DNA of 64,000 bases from Janthinobacterium sp. 344 (GCF_900112025.1 NZ_FOKL01000008.1:102766-166765); one strand, 5' to 3'. Positions 53,267 through 62,234 are shown, numbered from the stretch's first letter. Notes: generated from the letters alone by a model not told the origin. Program-made: numbers and translations.

Positions 53267-54319
53267 ATGAATCAACTTACCCTCGTCTTGCCCTTCGCCC
53301 TGCCCAACGCTGAACTGGTTGCCGACCTGATCAAGGTCCTGCAAGCGCCCGCCCTGGCCGCCCTGCTGTCGCGCACCTCCAGTAGTAATTTGGAAACTTT
53401 TGACAACGCCAACCGCCTGCTGCCCCATGAAGCGTGGCTTTCGCATGCGCTGGGCCTGTCACCGGCCGCCAATGGCGCGGCGGCGCAGGCGGCCTTTGCC
53501 GCCCAGGCCATGCGCGGCTACGGCCTCACGCCGGAACCGGGCGCGCGCTATTTCCTGCTGCACCCTGCCCACCTGGCGATTGCCCGCAGCCATATCAGCC
53601 TGGAAGACTTGCGCCAGCTCAATCTGAGCGACGCCGATGGCCGCGCCCTGTTCGACACGGCGCGTCCGTATTTCGACGAGATCGGCCAGCCGCTGGCGTA
53701 TGGCGACGCGGGCACGTGGTTCATGCGCGGCGATGCCTGGAGCGACTTGCAATGCGCCACGCCGGATGCCGCCACCACGCAGGACTTGTCCGTGTGGATG
53801 CCGGAAGGCGAACATGCGCGCGCCGCGCGGCGCCTGCAAAACGAAGTGCAGATGCTGTGGCATGCGCACCCCGTCAACGCGGCGCGCGAAGAACGGGGCT
53901 TGAAGCCCATCAATTCCTTCTGGATCTGGGGCGGCAGCCAGGCCACGGCCGCACCCGCACCTTGCGCGGCCAGCCTGCATGTGGCGGACGCGCCGGGCTG
54001 GCTGGCCGCGCTGGCGGAACCGGCGCAGCGCCTTGCCAGTCCAAGCAGTGTGCTGGCCAGCCCGCAGGACACCATCGTCGTGCTGGGCGGATTGACCGAA
54101 GCGGCGCAGGCGCAGGAGTGGGGCTTGTGGCTGCAGCAGTTGCAGGCGCTGGAGGCGCACTGGTTCGCCCCCCTGCTGGCGGCCCTGAAAGATGGCCGCC
54201 TGGGCCAGTTGCGCCTGGTGCTGAGCCACCGCGACGCCTGGCTCGACGTCACCACCAGCAAGAACGCGCAGCGCAAATTCTGGCGCGCGATGACCCTGAA
54301 CAAGTTGAAAGCATCATGA
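53267..54319 (+). CDS. conserved hypothetical protein upstream of recJ
   Basis: A 350-residue protein taken to start at ATG 53267 (in-frame start at 53174 is weaker). It has no signal peptide or membrane helix. Recognisable blocks are LLPHEAWLSHALGL, RYFLLHPAHLAIARSHI and the WIWGGSQ segment near residue 225. Proteins of this kind commonly precede recJ in beta-proteobacteria and have been loosely annotated as RpfE-like regulators or phosphoglycerate-mutase-like; neither is shown by sequence. It overlaps recJ by four bases (ATGA). Confidence 0.8.
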   Translation: MNQLTLVLPFALPNAELVADLIKVLQAPALAALLSRTSSSNLETFDNANRLLPHEAWLSHALGLSPAANGAAAQAAFAAQAMRGYGLTPEPGARYFLLHPAHLAIARSHISLEDLRQLNLSDADGRALFDTARPYFDEIGQPLAYGDAGTWFMRGDAWSDLQCATPDAATTQDLSVWMPEGEHARAARRLQNEVQMLWHAHPVNAAREERGLKPINSFWIWGGSQATAAPAPCAASLHVADAPGWLAALAEPAQRLASPSSVLASPQDTIVVLGGLTEAAQAQEWGLWLQQLQALEAHWFAPLLAALKDGRLGQLRLVLSHRDAWLDVTTSKNAQRKFWRAMTLNKLKAS

Positions 54320-56016
54320 CCCGTACCCGCATCGCCACCCGTCCCTGCCCCTACCGCGAATCCGAACTGCTGCGCCAGGGCGGCATCCATCCCGTACTGG
54401 CCCGGCTGTATGCGTCGCGCGGCCTGTCCGACGCGGCAGAACTGTCGAGCGAACTGGCCGCCCTGATGCCACCGTCCGGCTTGCTGCACATCGGCGCGGC
54501 CGGCGTCTTCCTGGCCGACGCCATTGCGGCAAAAAAACGTATGGTCATCGTCGCCGACTACGATTGCGATGGGGCCACCGCCTGCGCCGTGGCCATCCGC
54601 GGCTTGCGCGCCATGGGCGCCGACGTCGATTTCATCGTGCCCAACCGTTTTGAGTACGGCTACGGCCTGACGCCGGAAATCGTCGAACTCACTGCCCGTG
54701 AAAAGTCGCCCGACATCATCATCACCGTCGACAACGGCATCGCCAGCATCGACGGCGTGGCCGAAGCGAACCGGCGCGGCATCCAGGTCGTCGTCACCGA
54801 CCACCACTTGCCGGCCGATACCCTGCCCGACGCGGCCGTCATCGTCAATCCGAACCAGCCCGCCTGCGGTTTTCCGTCGAAGCACCTGGCGGGCGTGGGC
54901 GTGGTGTTTTACGTGCTGCTGGCCCTGCGCGCCGAGCTGCGCCGCCGTGGCGTCTTCGATGCGCAAACGCAACCCAAGCTGGACAACCTGCTCGACCTGG
55001 TGGCGCTGGGCACGGTGGCCGACGTGGTGCGCCTCGATACGAATAACCGCATCCTCGTCGCCCAAGGCCTCAAACGCATGCGCAAAGGCAATATGCACGC
55101 GGGCGTGGCGGCCCTGTTCCGCGTGGCGGGCCGCGAAGCGCGCAGCGCCACGCCGTTCGACCTGGGCTTTGCCCTGGGCCCGCGCCTGAACGCGGCCGGC
55201 CGCCTGCAAGACATGTCGCTGGGCATCGAATGCCTGATCACGGACGACGAGGGCCGCGCCTGGGCGCTGGCCCAGCAACTCAACGACATCAACTTGCAAC
55301 GGCGCGAGATCGAGGCGGAAATGCAGGATACGGCCCTGCTGCATCTCGACAGTTTCGAGCCGGCCAACAGCAGCACCATCAGCGTCTTCGACGCCTCCTG
55401 GCACCAGGGCGTGATCGGCATCGTCGCCTCGCGCCTGAAGGAAAAGTTTTATCGCCCGACGATTACCTTCGCGCCGGGCGCGGACGGCTGGATCAAGGGC
55501 TCGGGACGCTCGATCCCCGGCTTCCACCTGCGCGACGCGCTCGACCTCGTGTCGAAACGGGCGCCCAGCCTGATCGACAAATTCGGCGGCCACGCCATGG
55601 CGGCCGGGCTGACCATCCGCGCCGACGCCTTCGACGCGTTTTCGCAAGCCTTCGAAGCCGTGGGCCAGGCCTGGCTCAGCCAGCAGCAGCTGGAACGGGT
55701 GGTGGAAACGGACGGCCCGCTGGAAGACGCGTATTACACGACGGCCTTCATCGAGCTGATGGATGGGCAAGTGTGGGGCCAGGGCTTCGCCCCGCCCGTC
55801 TTCTGCGACGAATTCCGCGTCGTCAGCCAGCGCATCCTCAAGGAACGGCACTTGAAACTGCTGCTGGAAAAGAACGGCGTGCGCTTCGATGCCATCTGGT
55901 TCGGCCACACGGACGCCCTGGGTGAACGCACGCGGGTCGCCTTCCGCCTCGATGCGAATGAATACAATGGCACGACCAAGGTGCAATTGATGGTGGAGCA
56001 TGCCGAGCCTGCCTGA
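54316..56016 (+). CDS. recJ: single-stranded-DNA-specific exonuclease RecJ
   Basis: A 566-residue 5'-3' ssDNA exonuclease for recombination and mismatch repair. DHH-family motifs are present: VADYDCDGATA (motif I), TVDNGI, VTDHHLP (the DHH motif) and GTVADVVRLD. The DHHA1 region includes GSGRSIPGFHLRDAL and FGGHAMAAGLTI. Length is normal. Translationally coupled to the upstream gene. Confidence 0.97.
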   Translation: MTRTRIATRPCPYRESELLRQGGIHPVLARLYASRGLSDAAELSSELAALMPPSGLLHIGAAGVFLADAIAAKKRMVIVADYDCDGATACAVAIRGLRAMGADVDFIVPNRFEYGYGLTPEIVELTAREKSPDIIITVDNGIASIDGVAEANRRGIQVVVTDHHLPADTLPDAAVIVNPNQPACGFPSKHLAGVGVVFYVLLALRAELRRRGVFDAQTQPKLDNLLDLVALGTVADVVRLDTNNRILVAQGLKRMRKGNMHAGVAALFRVAGREARSATPFDLGFALGPRLNAAGRLQDMSLGIECLITDDEGRAWALAQQLNDINLQRREIEAEMQDTALLHLDSFEPANSSTISVFDASWHQGVIGIVASRLKEKFYRPTITFAPGADGWIKGSGRSIPGFHLRDALDLVSKRAPSLIDKFGGHAMAAGLTIRADAFDAFSQAFEAVGQAWLSQQQLERVVETDGPLEDAYYTTAFIELMDGQVWGQGFAPPVFCDEFRVVSQRILKERHLKLLLEKNGVRFDAIWFGHTDALGERTRVAFRLDANEYNGTTKVQLMVEHAEPA

Positions 56017-56138
56017 GCACGCAGCCTGCCGTTATTGCCCCATCTCAAGCATGCGCCAGATAGCCAACATTCCTCCTGCGTAATCGCGTATCTGGTCATA
56101 CAGGCAGCCGCCGGTTGCCATGACTGGGGGAATTTTGT

Positions 56139-56713
56139 ATGGAATACGGAGGATTCTGGCGCCGCGTGGGCGCGTTTTTTATCGATATCGCTATCATGCT
56201 GCGCTGGTCCTGCCCCTCGTTTACCTGGGACTGCCCAAGAGCCAGTCTTTCCTGCTGTACTGGTTTCTGCCCAGCCTGGCACTGAACCTTGGCTACAATG
56301 TGTACCTGGTCAACCGTTTTGGCGGTACGCCCGGCCAGCTGTTATGCAAATTACGCGTTCGCATGCTCGATGGTGCTCGCGTCACGCGCCAGGCGGCGCT
56401 GCTGCGCCATGCCGTGCTGCTGGCATTGACGATACTGAGCGCCATCGCTGGCATCATTGGCGTCTTGCGCATCGATGAGGCCGCGTATCTGCAGATGCCG
56501 TTCATACAGATATCCGCGCGCATGGCCGGCCTCAGGCCAAGCTGGGCCGCGACCGTCGATACCTTGACGCAGATGTGGATAGTCAGCGAATTCGTGGTGC
56601 TATTCTTTAACAAGAAGCGCCGCGCGCCGCAAGACTTCATGGCCGGCACGGTCGTCGTCAAGCTTCCAGCCCGCGCACCGCAAGCGCCGCCGCTGGCCTC
56701 CACTTCCACCTGA
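56139..56713 (+). pseudogene. RDD-family membrane protein gene with a frameshift
   Basis: The frame from ATG 56139 reads MEYGGFWRRVGAFFIDIAIM, a textbook RDD start, then runs into 28 unrelated residues and a stop. The continuing RDD sequence (ALVLPLVYLGL, GGTPGQLLCKLRVRMLDG, and later helices) is in a different frame from about 56198 to 56713. Adding one base near 56198-56201 (CTG-CGC to CTG-GCG-C) restores a smooth 191-residue protein. So this is a single-base deletion, a sequencing error or, less likely, a programmed -1 shift. Confidence 0.75.
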
Positions 56714-56728
56714 AAGTTATCCCGCACC

Positions 56729-57142
56729 ATGTTGACCGGCCTGAACCACCTCACCCTGTCCGTGCACGACCTGGCGCGCAGCGTCGTGTTTTACCGCGAT
56801 ATGCTGGGCTTGCGCCTGCATGCGCGCTGGGATGGGGGCGCGTATCTGTCGGCCGGGGATTTGTGGCTGTGCCTGTCGCTGGAGGGACAGGACACCGCCG
56901 CGCTGGCCAGCCCCGCCTACACGCACTATGCGTTTTCCATCTCGCAGGATGATTTTCCCGCCTTTGCCGCCCACCTGCGCGCCGCCGGCGTACCCGAATG
57001 GCGGCAAAACCGCAGCGCCGGCGATTCCCTGTATTTCCTCGACCCGGACGGCCACCAGCTGGAAGCCCATGCGGGCACCCTGGCGCAGCGGCTGGCGGCG
57101 TGCCGCGCATCACCGTACCCAGGCATGGTGTTCACGGACTGA
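56729..57142 (+). CDS. fosA: FosA-type fosfomycin-modifying glutathione transferase
   Basis: A 137-residue vicinal-oxygen-chelate enzyme closely resembling FosA. Metal ligands His7 ([10 protein letters not shown]), His66 (YTHYAF) and Glu112 (GHQLEAH) are in place, with the K/R-loop-like region [18 protein letters not shown] and the ending YPGMVF-D. FosA opens the fosfomycin epoxide with glutathione, using Mn and K ions. This is probably a chromosomal intrinsic copy, since there are no mobile elements around it. Other VOC functions are less likely given the close motif match. Confidence 0.9.
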   Translation: MLTGLNHLTLSVHDLARSVVFYRDMLGLRLHARWDGGAYLSAGDLWLCLSLEGQDTAALASPAYTHYAFSISQDDFPAFAAHLRAAGVPEWRQNRSAGDSLYFLDPDGHQLEAHAGTLAQRLAACRASPYPGMVFTD

Positions 57143-57350
57143 TACTTGACAGCCCACAAATTATTGAATTCGTTAAATTCATTAATCCATGAAAATGCAT
57201 TGCATTGTTGCAATAGAATAACGCCGTTATGCTTCGATATCCCGCTGATAATCTTGTTTTTAAGACCTAATCAAGCGAACAAGATTGCATCGAAAAATGG
57301 AGGAATATGCGACATTTTAATGCATAAATGCAAATATTGATTGAAAATAG

Positions 57351-57380
57351 TTAACACTTATTTGGCAGATTCGCTAGAAT
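57351..57380 (+). promoter_or_regulatory. putative sigma-70 promoter of riboswitch-protease transcript
   Basis: -35 TTAACA at 57351-57356 and -10 TAGAAT at 57375-57380 with an 18-base spacer. Transcription would start near 57387, about 35 bases ahead of the riboswitch. Confidence 0.5.
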
Positions 57381-57419
57381 CGATAACGCATCAGCCAATT
57401 CCTGATGATGCTTGATCAG

Positions 57420-57505
57420 TTCTGAGGGCAAACCCGTCGAAAGGCGGGGACGCAAAGCCACCGGCCTACCGCGCGCAAGCGCCATGGCAGCGGGGCTGCC
57501 AATGC
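57420..57505 (+). ncRNA. cyclic di-GMP-I (GEMM-I) riboswitch
   Basis: The conserved GEMM-I core is readable in order: AGGGCAAACC, a GAAA tetraloop within CGTCGAAAGGCG, GGACGCAAAGCC, CCGGCCTA, then GCCATGGCAGCGGGGCTGCC, the tetraloop-receptor and second-stem region. These are the signature elements of class I c-di-GMP aptamers. It lies about 80 bases before the sedolisin-like gene on the same strand, so protease expression is probably set by c-di-GMP. Confidence 0.92.
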
Positions 57506-57586
57506 AGGGCCGGGACCGCGCACACGCGGCGCCAGGCGCGATGCATTGTCGAGATGTGGCCCTCGCCCAACTCGGAGAATCTTGCC

Positions 57587-60214
57587 ATGACAAAATCCAT
57601 TCCACTGCGTGCCCCGCAACCACGGCATGCGCGCCTGCTGCTGGGCACTGCCACCGCCATCCTGCTGGGCGCTTGCGGCCCGGGCCAGGAAGCCGCCGCG
57701 CCGCCCGCCATCCTCGCCACGGCCGCGACCGAATTCCAGGTCGAGGTGCCGGCCATCCCGGCCGCGGTCGGTGCGCTGGTGGCGCAGCCGATGTTCCATA
57801 CCGCCCCGGCCATGCTCGACGCGCCTGACGGGCGCGACAACGCCAACAGCAGCGGCTCGGCCCACTGGCGTCCCCATTTGCAGCGCGTGCCCGTCGCCCT
57901 GGCGGGCATGGCCACGCGCCGCCTGACGGCACAGAAAATCGCCGCCGCGGAACAGGCGGCACAGGACATCGCGCCGCTGCAGTCGGGCGGCATGGATGCC
58001 GTCGCCACCCCCATGGCCGGCGGCAGCGTGGTGGCCACGTATTCGCCCGCGCAGATCCGCGCCGCCTATGATCTGCCGCCGCTGCCGGCGGCGGGCACGG
58101 CGCTGACGCCGGCCCAGGCCGCGCAACTGGGCGCCGGGCAAACCATCTACATCGTCGACGCCATGCACGATCCGAACGTGGTGGCCGAGCTGGCCGCCTT
58201 CAACCAGAAGTTCGGCTTGCCTGGCTGCACCACCAAACCGATCGCCACGACCGCCGCCCTGCCCTTGCCGCCGGCACCGGCCGGCGGCTGCGAATTCTCC
58301 GTGGTCTACAACACGCCAGCGAGCGGCATGACGGCCACCGCGCCCGCCTACAATTCCGGCTGGGCCATGGAAATCACGCTCGACGTGCAATGGGCGCACG
58401 CCACGGCGCCACTGGCGCGCATCGTGCTGATCGAGGCCCCCGACGCCTCCCTCAACAGCCTGCTGGGCGCCGTGCGCCTGGCCAACCAGATGGGGCCGGG
58501 CGTCGTCTCGATGAGCTTTGGCGCCGCGGAAGGCAACTGGACGGCCTCCGTCGACAGCGCCTTCACGGGCAAGAACATGAGCTATCTGGCCGCCACGGGC
58601 GATTCGGGCAGCGGCGTCTCCTGGCCGTCCGTGTCGAGCAACGTGCTGGCCGTGGGCGGCACCACGCTCAGCTACAGCGGTAGCGGCGCGCGCAGCGAGG
58701 CGGCCTGGTCCGGCACGGGTGGCGGTGTCAGCGCCTACACGGCGCTGCCCTCCTACCAGACGGCCAACGTGGCTGGCCTGAGCAATCTGCTGCGGCGCAA
58801 TGTGGCCGACGTGGCGTTCAATGCCGATCCCGCCTCGGGCCAATACGTGGCCGTGATGACGCCCGGCAGCAGTGCCGCCAGCTGGTTCAGCGTGGGCGGC
58901 ACCAGCCTGTCCACGCCGCAGTGGGCCGGCTTGCTGGCCATCGCCAACGCCAGCCGCGCGCTGCAGGCCAAGAGCGCGCTCGGCTTGCCGCACGGCGTGC
59001 TGTACGGCCAGATCGCCGCCGTGCCCGGCACCTTTGCCAGCAGTTTTGCCGATATCACGCAGGGCAGCAATGGCACGTGCGGCGTGTGCACGGCCAGGGT
59101 CGGTTATGACCCGCTGGGCGGACTGGGCACGCCGAACGTGAAAAACCTGCTGGCCAACCTGGCCGGCACGCCGCTGGCGCCCGTCGCGCCCGTGGTGGCG
59201 CCCGCCAGCATCAGCGGCGCGGCCGGCAAGCCGCTGTCGTTCACGGTGTCGGCCAGCGCAGCCAACCCGCTCGGCTACGCCATGCTGGGCGCGCCAGCGG
59301 GCATGAGCATCGCCGCCACGGGCGTGGTCAGCTGGCCGGCGCCCATCGCCGGCACGTATGCCGTGACCATGGTGGCCAGGGATAGCGTGAGCGGCTTGAG
59401 CGGCCAGGCCGTGTACGCCATCAGCATCGCGCCTGTCGCGCCGCCCGTCGTCGCGGCCGGCGCCATCACGGGCAAGGTAGGCACGGCGCTGGCGTTCAAT
59501 GCCGGCGTCACCGCCGCCAATCCCGTCAGCTATGCGCTGAGCGGCGCGCCGGCCGGCATGGCCATCAGCGCCGCCGGCCTGGTCAGCTGGGCCGCGCCCG
59601 TGGCCGGCACCTACGCCGTCACGGTGACGGCCACGGACAGCAAGACTGGCCTGAGCGGCAAGGGCCTGTACACGGTGGCCATCGCCGCGCCGCTGGCACC
59701 CGTCGTGACGGCGGCCAGCATCAGCGGCAAGCCGGGCGTGGCCCTGTCGTTCGCTGTCACGGCGGTCGCGCCGAATCCCCTCACCTACAGCCTGTCGGGC
59801 GCACCGGCGGGCATGGCCATCAACGCGGCAGGCATCGTCAGCTGGGCCAACCCTGTGGCGGGCACCTACAGCGTGACCGTCATCGCCAGGGACAGCAAGA
59901 CGGGCCTGGCCGGCCAGGCCGTGGCGACGGTGAAAATCGCCGCCACGGGCCCGACCATCAGCGCCGCCGCCATGACGGGCGTGGCCGGCAAGCCCATGGG
60001 CGGCAGCATCGTCCTGACGGCACCGGGCGCCACCTCGCTGCGCGTCACTATCGTCGGCGCGCCACTGGGCATGCAGTTTTCCATGAGCGGCATGACGATC
60101 AGCGCCACCTGGCCCCTGCCGTTGGCGGGCAGCTATGCATTGACGATCGTGGCGGTCGATAACAATGGCTTGACGGCGCAGGTGAAAGTGCCCGTCACGG
60201 TCACGGCAAGATAG
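57587..60214 (+). CDS. S53 (sedolisin) family peptidase, lipoprotein, with four Ig-like repeats
   Basis: An 875-residue protein from ATG 57587 (GGAG upstream). Lipoprotein signal with lipobox LGAC (Cys30), a pro-region to about 150, then the S53 catalytic domain: Glu262 and Asp266 in MEITLDVQW, Asp339 in ATGDSGSG, and Ser440 in VGGTSLSTPQWAG, the complete sedolisin Glu-Asp-Ser set. From about residue 535 there are four tandem Ig-like repeats (three sharing GAPAGM and VSW; the last divergent). It should be a surface or secreted acid-type serine-carboxyl protease, under c-di-GMP riboswitch control. Confidence 0.92.
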   Translation: MTKSIPLRAPQPRHARLLLGTATAILLGACGPGQEAAAPPAILATAATEFQVEVPAIPAAVGALVAQPMFHTAPAMLDAPDGRDNANSSGSAHWRPHLQRVPVALAGMATRRLTAQKIAAAEQAAQDIAPLQSGGMDAVATPMAGGSVVATYSPAQIRAAYDLPPLPAAGTALTPAQAAQLGAGQTIYIVDAMHDPNVVAELAAFNQKFGLPGCTTKPIATTAALPLPPAPAGGCEFSVVYNTPASGMTATAPAYNSGWAMEITLDVQWAHATAPLARIVLIEAPDASLNSLLGAVRLANQMGPGVVSMSFGAAEGNWTASVDSAFTGKNMSYLAATGDSGSGVSWPSVSSNVLAVGGTTLSYSGSGARSEAAWSGTGGGVSAYTALPSYQTANVAGLSNLLRRNVADVAFNADPASGQYVAVMTPGSSAASWFSVGGTSLSTPQWAGLLAIANASRALQAKSALGLPHGVLYGQIAAVPGTFASSFADITQGSNGTCGVCTARVGYDPLGGLGTPNVKNLLANLAGTPLAPVAPVVAPASISGAAGKPLSFTVSASAANPLGYAMLGAPAGMSIAATGVVSWPAPIAGTYAVTMVARDSVSGLSGQAVYAISIAPVAPPVVAAGAITGKVGTALAFNAGVTAANPVSYALSGAPAGMAISAAGLVSWAAPVAGTYAVTVTATDSKTGLSGKGLYTVAIAAPLAPVVTAASISGKPGVALSFAVTAVAPNPLTYSLSGAPAGMAINAAGIVSWANPVAGTYSVTVIARDSKTGLAGQAVATVKIAATGPTISAAAMTGVAGKPMGGSIVLTAPGATSLRVTIVGAPLGMQFSMSGMTISATWPLPLAGSYALTIVAVDNNGLTAQVKVPVTVTAR

Positions 60215-60235
60215 GCTGGCGCGGCAGGCTGGCAG

Positions 60236-60267
60236 CGGGGCGACACGCAAGGTGCCGCCCCGTTTTT
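60236..60267 (+). terminator. rho-independent terminator after protease gene
   Basis: CGGGGCG (60236-60242) pairs with CGCCCCG (60256-60262), extended by CAC/GTG inside, and is followed by T5 at 60263-60267. Confidence 0.85.
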
Positions 60268-60311
60268 CATGCGCGCTCGTTGCAGCAAATCCAGAAAAGG
60301 AGTATACATAG

Positions 60312-60323
60312 TCCATATATGGA
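60312..60323. promoter_or_regulatory. palindromic operator candidate before Xre/RES pair
   Basis: Perfect 12-bp palindrome TCCATATATGGA, 22 bases before the antitoxin ATG and next to a TATACATA box. Its position suits autorepression by the antitoxin, as is common for toxin-antitoxin operons. Confidence 0.55.
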
Positions 60324-60344
60324 TTTTTTACACAAGGAGATCGC

Positions 60345-60782
60345 ATGAATCTCGCCTATGCCTACCCCAAGAGCCGCTTCGAGCCGGCGGTGCTTGTCGA
60401 CCTGAATGCCAGGGCCGAACGCGAACGCTTGTCGCAGGCGGCCCTGAAAGGCTTCTTCAAGCTGGCCGCCGCCTGGAAGCTGCGCGACGACGATGCGCGC
60501 GAATTGCTGGGCGGCCTGTCCAGCAGCGCCTGGTACGAGTGGAAAAAGCACCCGGACCGCGTGCTGGAAGTGGACCGCATCACGCGCATTTCCTATCTGC
60601 TGGGCATCTATAAAGCGCTGCACATCCTGTACGGCGACAAGCTGGCCGATGAATGGGTCAGCCTGCCCAACAAGAACCCCGTGTTTGGCGGCCGCACGCC
60701 GTTGTCGCAGATGCTGGCCGGCGGCTTGCTGGCCATGCAGACGGTGCGCAAGCTGCTCGATGCGCGGCGCGGAGGGCTGTGA
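60345..60782 (+). CDS. Xre/MbcA/ParS-type antitoxin
   Basis: A 145-residue antitoxin of the Xre-MbcA-ParS family (DUF2384 C-terminal toxin-binding domain). The N-terminal Xre-like helix-turn-helix includes LLGGLSSSAWYEWKK (about residues 54-68). The C-terminal part has the typical NKNPVFGGRTPLSQMLAGG segment (about 108-126), which binds RES toxins. AAGGAG precedes the ATG. Its stop overlaps the GTG start of the toxin gene. Confidence 0.92.
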   Translation: MNLAYAYPKSRFEPAVLVDLNARAERERLSQAALKGFFKLAAAWKLRDDDARELLGGLSSSAWYEWKKHPDRVLEVDRITRISYLLGIYKALHILYGDKLADEWVSLPNKNPVFGGRTPLSQMLAGGLLAMQTVRKLLDARRGGL

Positions 60783-61489
60783 TCTTGCCGCCCGCCTGCC
60801 TTGATCCCCTGCCGCCGCTGGCCGCGCTGCGCCAGATCGACACCTGCCGCCTGATCCCGTCGCGCTTCGCCGACATGGAAGATTCCGTGCTGGCGCCGCT
60901 GGCCGAGGACGACAGCCACCTGCGCGAGCTGTTCGAGCTGGACAACGCGACGAATGCGCGCCTGGTGGCCGAGTACGGCGGCGCGCCAGGCATCGGCGTG
61001 GACGAGCTGGTGTTTGGCGTGCCGCATTTTCGCATCATCAACGCCGCCTACACGTATGCCCGGCCGGAAGGGGCGCGTTTCAACGATGGCGAACGGGGCG
61101 CTTGGTATTGCGCCTTCGACATGAAAACGGCGCTGGCCGAGATCATTTTCCACAAGACCGTGGAATACCAGGAAATCGATTATTTCGACGACAGCGTCAG
61201 CTACCAGTCGCTGCTGGCCGATTTCTCCGCCAGCTTCCACGACTTGCGCGGCCAGCAGCGCTACCAGGCTTGCCTGGACCCGGCCAGCTACATCGCCTCG
61301 CAAGACCTGGCCGCCATCCTGCTCGACGCCGGTTCCATGGGCGTCATCTTCCCCAGCGTGCGGCGCGACGGCGGCACCAACCTGGCCTGCTTCCGCCCCG
61401 CCCTGGTGGGCAATGTTCGCAAAGGCGCCGCCTATCGGTTAACATGGCGGGGTACGCCAACGCCGCACGTGGAAATCCTGCAAGGATAG
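60779..61489 (+). CDS. RES-domain toxin
   Basis: A 236-residue RES toxin starting at GTG 60779, which overlaps the antitoxin stop (GTGA). RES toxins degrade NAD+ and have an ADP-ribosyltransferase-like fold. Key blocks: FRIINAAYTYARPEGARFND (Arg and Tyr of the NAD site), ALAEIIFHK (Glu) and GSMGVIFPSVRRDGG (Ser). If the first Met inside (60893) were used, the CRLIPSRF segment common in this family would be lost, so the GTG start is preferred. Confidence 0.9.
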   Translation: MILPPACLDPLPPLAALRQIDTCRLIPSRFADMEDSVLAPLAEDDSHLRELFELDNATNARLVAEYGGAPGIGVDELVFGVPHFRIINAAYTYARPEGARFNDGERGAWYCAFDMKTALAEIIFHKTVEYQEIDYFDDSVSYQSLLADFSASFHDLRGQQRYQACLDPASYIASQDLAAILLDAGSMGVIFPSVRRDGGTNLACFRPALVGNVRKGAAYRLTWRGTPTPHVEILQG

Positions 61490-61530
61490 CCGCGCGGCGC
61501 GGCAGCCGACTCACCGCAACCTGATCTCAC

Positions 61531-61851
61531 ATGCAAACCAACCCTGAAAAAGACACCGAACTGCGCCTCAAAGTCAACAGCGAAACGGCCCGCCTGGCCT
61601 GGAGCGAACTGGAAAAGCACTTCGCCCAAGGCAATGTCGTCTGGGTCGCCAACGAGCTGGACCTGGTCGAAGTGGCCGTGCGCATCTCGCACGACGACAA
61701 GGCCACCATCACGCAATGGATGGTCGACGGCAAGCTCGCCAAGGTGTCGGACCAGCAGGCGCTGGACTGGCAAGCCGCCGATGCGGCCCTGTGGGCTGTC
61801 GTCGTCAGCCCGTTCATCCTGGTGCAGCAGGAAAAGCCGACCAAACACTGA
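61531..61851 (+). CDS. DUF2288 family protein
   Basis: A 106-residue cytosolic protein matching DUF2288: an N-terminal helix ARLAWSELEKHFAQGNVVWV, DLVEVAVRISHDD and a C-terminal WQAADAALWAVVVSPFILVQ. Function of the family is unknown. It stands alone between two toxin-antitoxin pairs. Confidence 0.88.
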   Translation: MQTNPEKDTELRLKVNSETARLAWSELEKHFAQGNVVWVANELDLVEVAVRISHDDKATITQWMVDGKLAKVSDQQALDWQAADAALWAVVVSPFILVQQEKPTKH

Positions 61852-61887
61852 TGCTGGCTGCGTTCGACGTAGGGCAAATGTGCAGTC

Positions 61888-61913
61888 AACTAAATTTGGC
61901 ACTTAATTTAGTT
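61888..61913. promoter_or_regulatory. 9-bp inverted repeat before Phd/ParE pair
   Basis: AACTAAATT (61888-61896) and AATTTAGTT (61905-61913) form a perfect inverted repeat with an 8-base spacer, 40 bases before the antitoxin ATG. It is a likely operator for Phd-type autorepression. Confidence 0.6.
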
Positions 61914-61953
61914 ATCCGATGCTATCATGGGGCTGCAACTTGTGGAGGACGGC

Positions 61954-62226
61954 ATGAACTTTCTAAATATTCAACCAATTAGCTACTTGAAGACGAACAC
62001 CAGCGACGTGGTCAAACAGGTGCTTGAGACGCATGACCCGGTCGCCATCACGGTGAACGGCAGAGTTCAGGCAATTGTTCAAGACCCTGTTAGCTATCAA
62101 AAGACTCAAGATCAGCTTGCCATGCTCCGCATCCTTGCTCTCGGCCGTAAGCAGATTGAGGAAGGTAAAATCATTGCTCATGATGACGTTGTGGCCCTTC
62201 TGGAAGCTGAAGACGACGACAATTGA
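61954..62226 (+). CDS. Phd/YefM family antitoxin
   Basis: A 90-residue antitoxin (ATG 61954, GGAGG upstream). The Phd/YefM fold is recognisable from ISYLKTNTSDVVKQVLETHDPVAITVNGRVQAIV in pieces, ending with an acidic tail. It should neutralise the ParE-like toxin encoded next and repress the operon through the inverted repeat upstream. Base composition is more AT-rich than the surroundings, suggesting transfer. Confidence 0.9.
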   Translation: MNFLNIQPISYLKTNTSDVVKQVLETHDPVAITVNGRVQAIVQDPVSYQKTQDQLAMLRILALGRKQIEEGKIIAHDDVVALLEAEDDDN

Positions 62227-62234
62227 TTGCACAA

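Larger units (their letters stand above)
57143..57586. other. intergenic region with promoter and riboswitch
   Basis: A 444-base gap. The first part (57143-57350) is AT-rich and apparently empty. TTAACA (57351-57356) and TAGAAT (57375-57380), 18 bases apart, make a plausible sigma-70 promoter. The riboswitch then covers about 57420-57505, and a GC-rich stretch leads to GGAG (57574) before the protease start at 57587. Confidence 0.6.

Noticed and set aside
57416..60346. A 976-codon minus-strand frame across the protease gene and riboswitch
   Set aside because: It is opposite the sedolisin-like gene and reads through the conserved c-di-GMP aptamer; composition is typical of a high-GC shadow frame.
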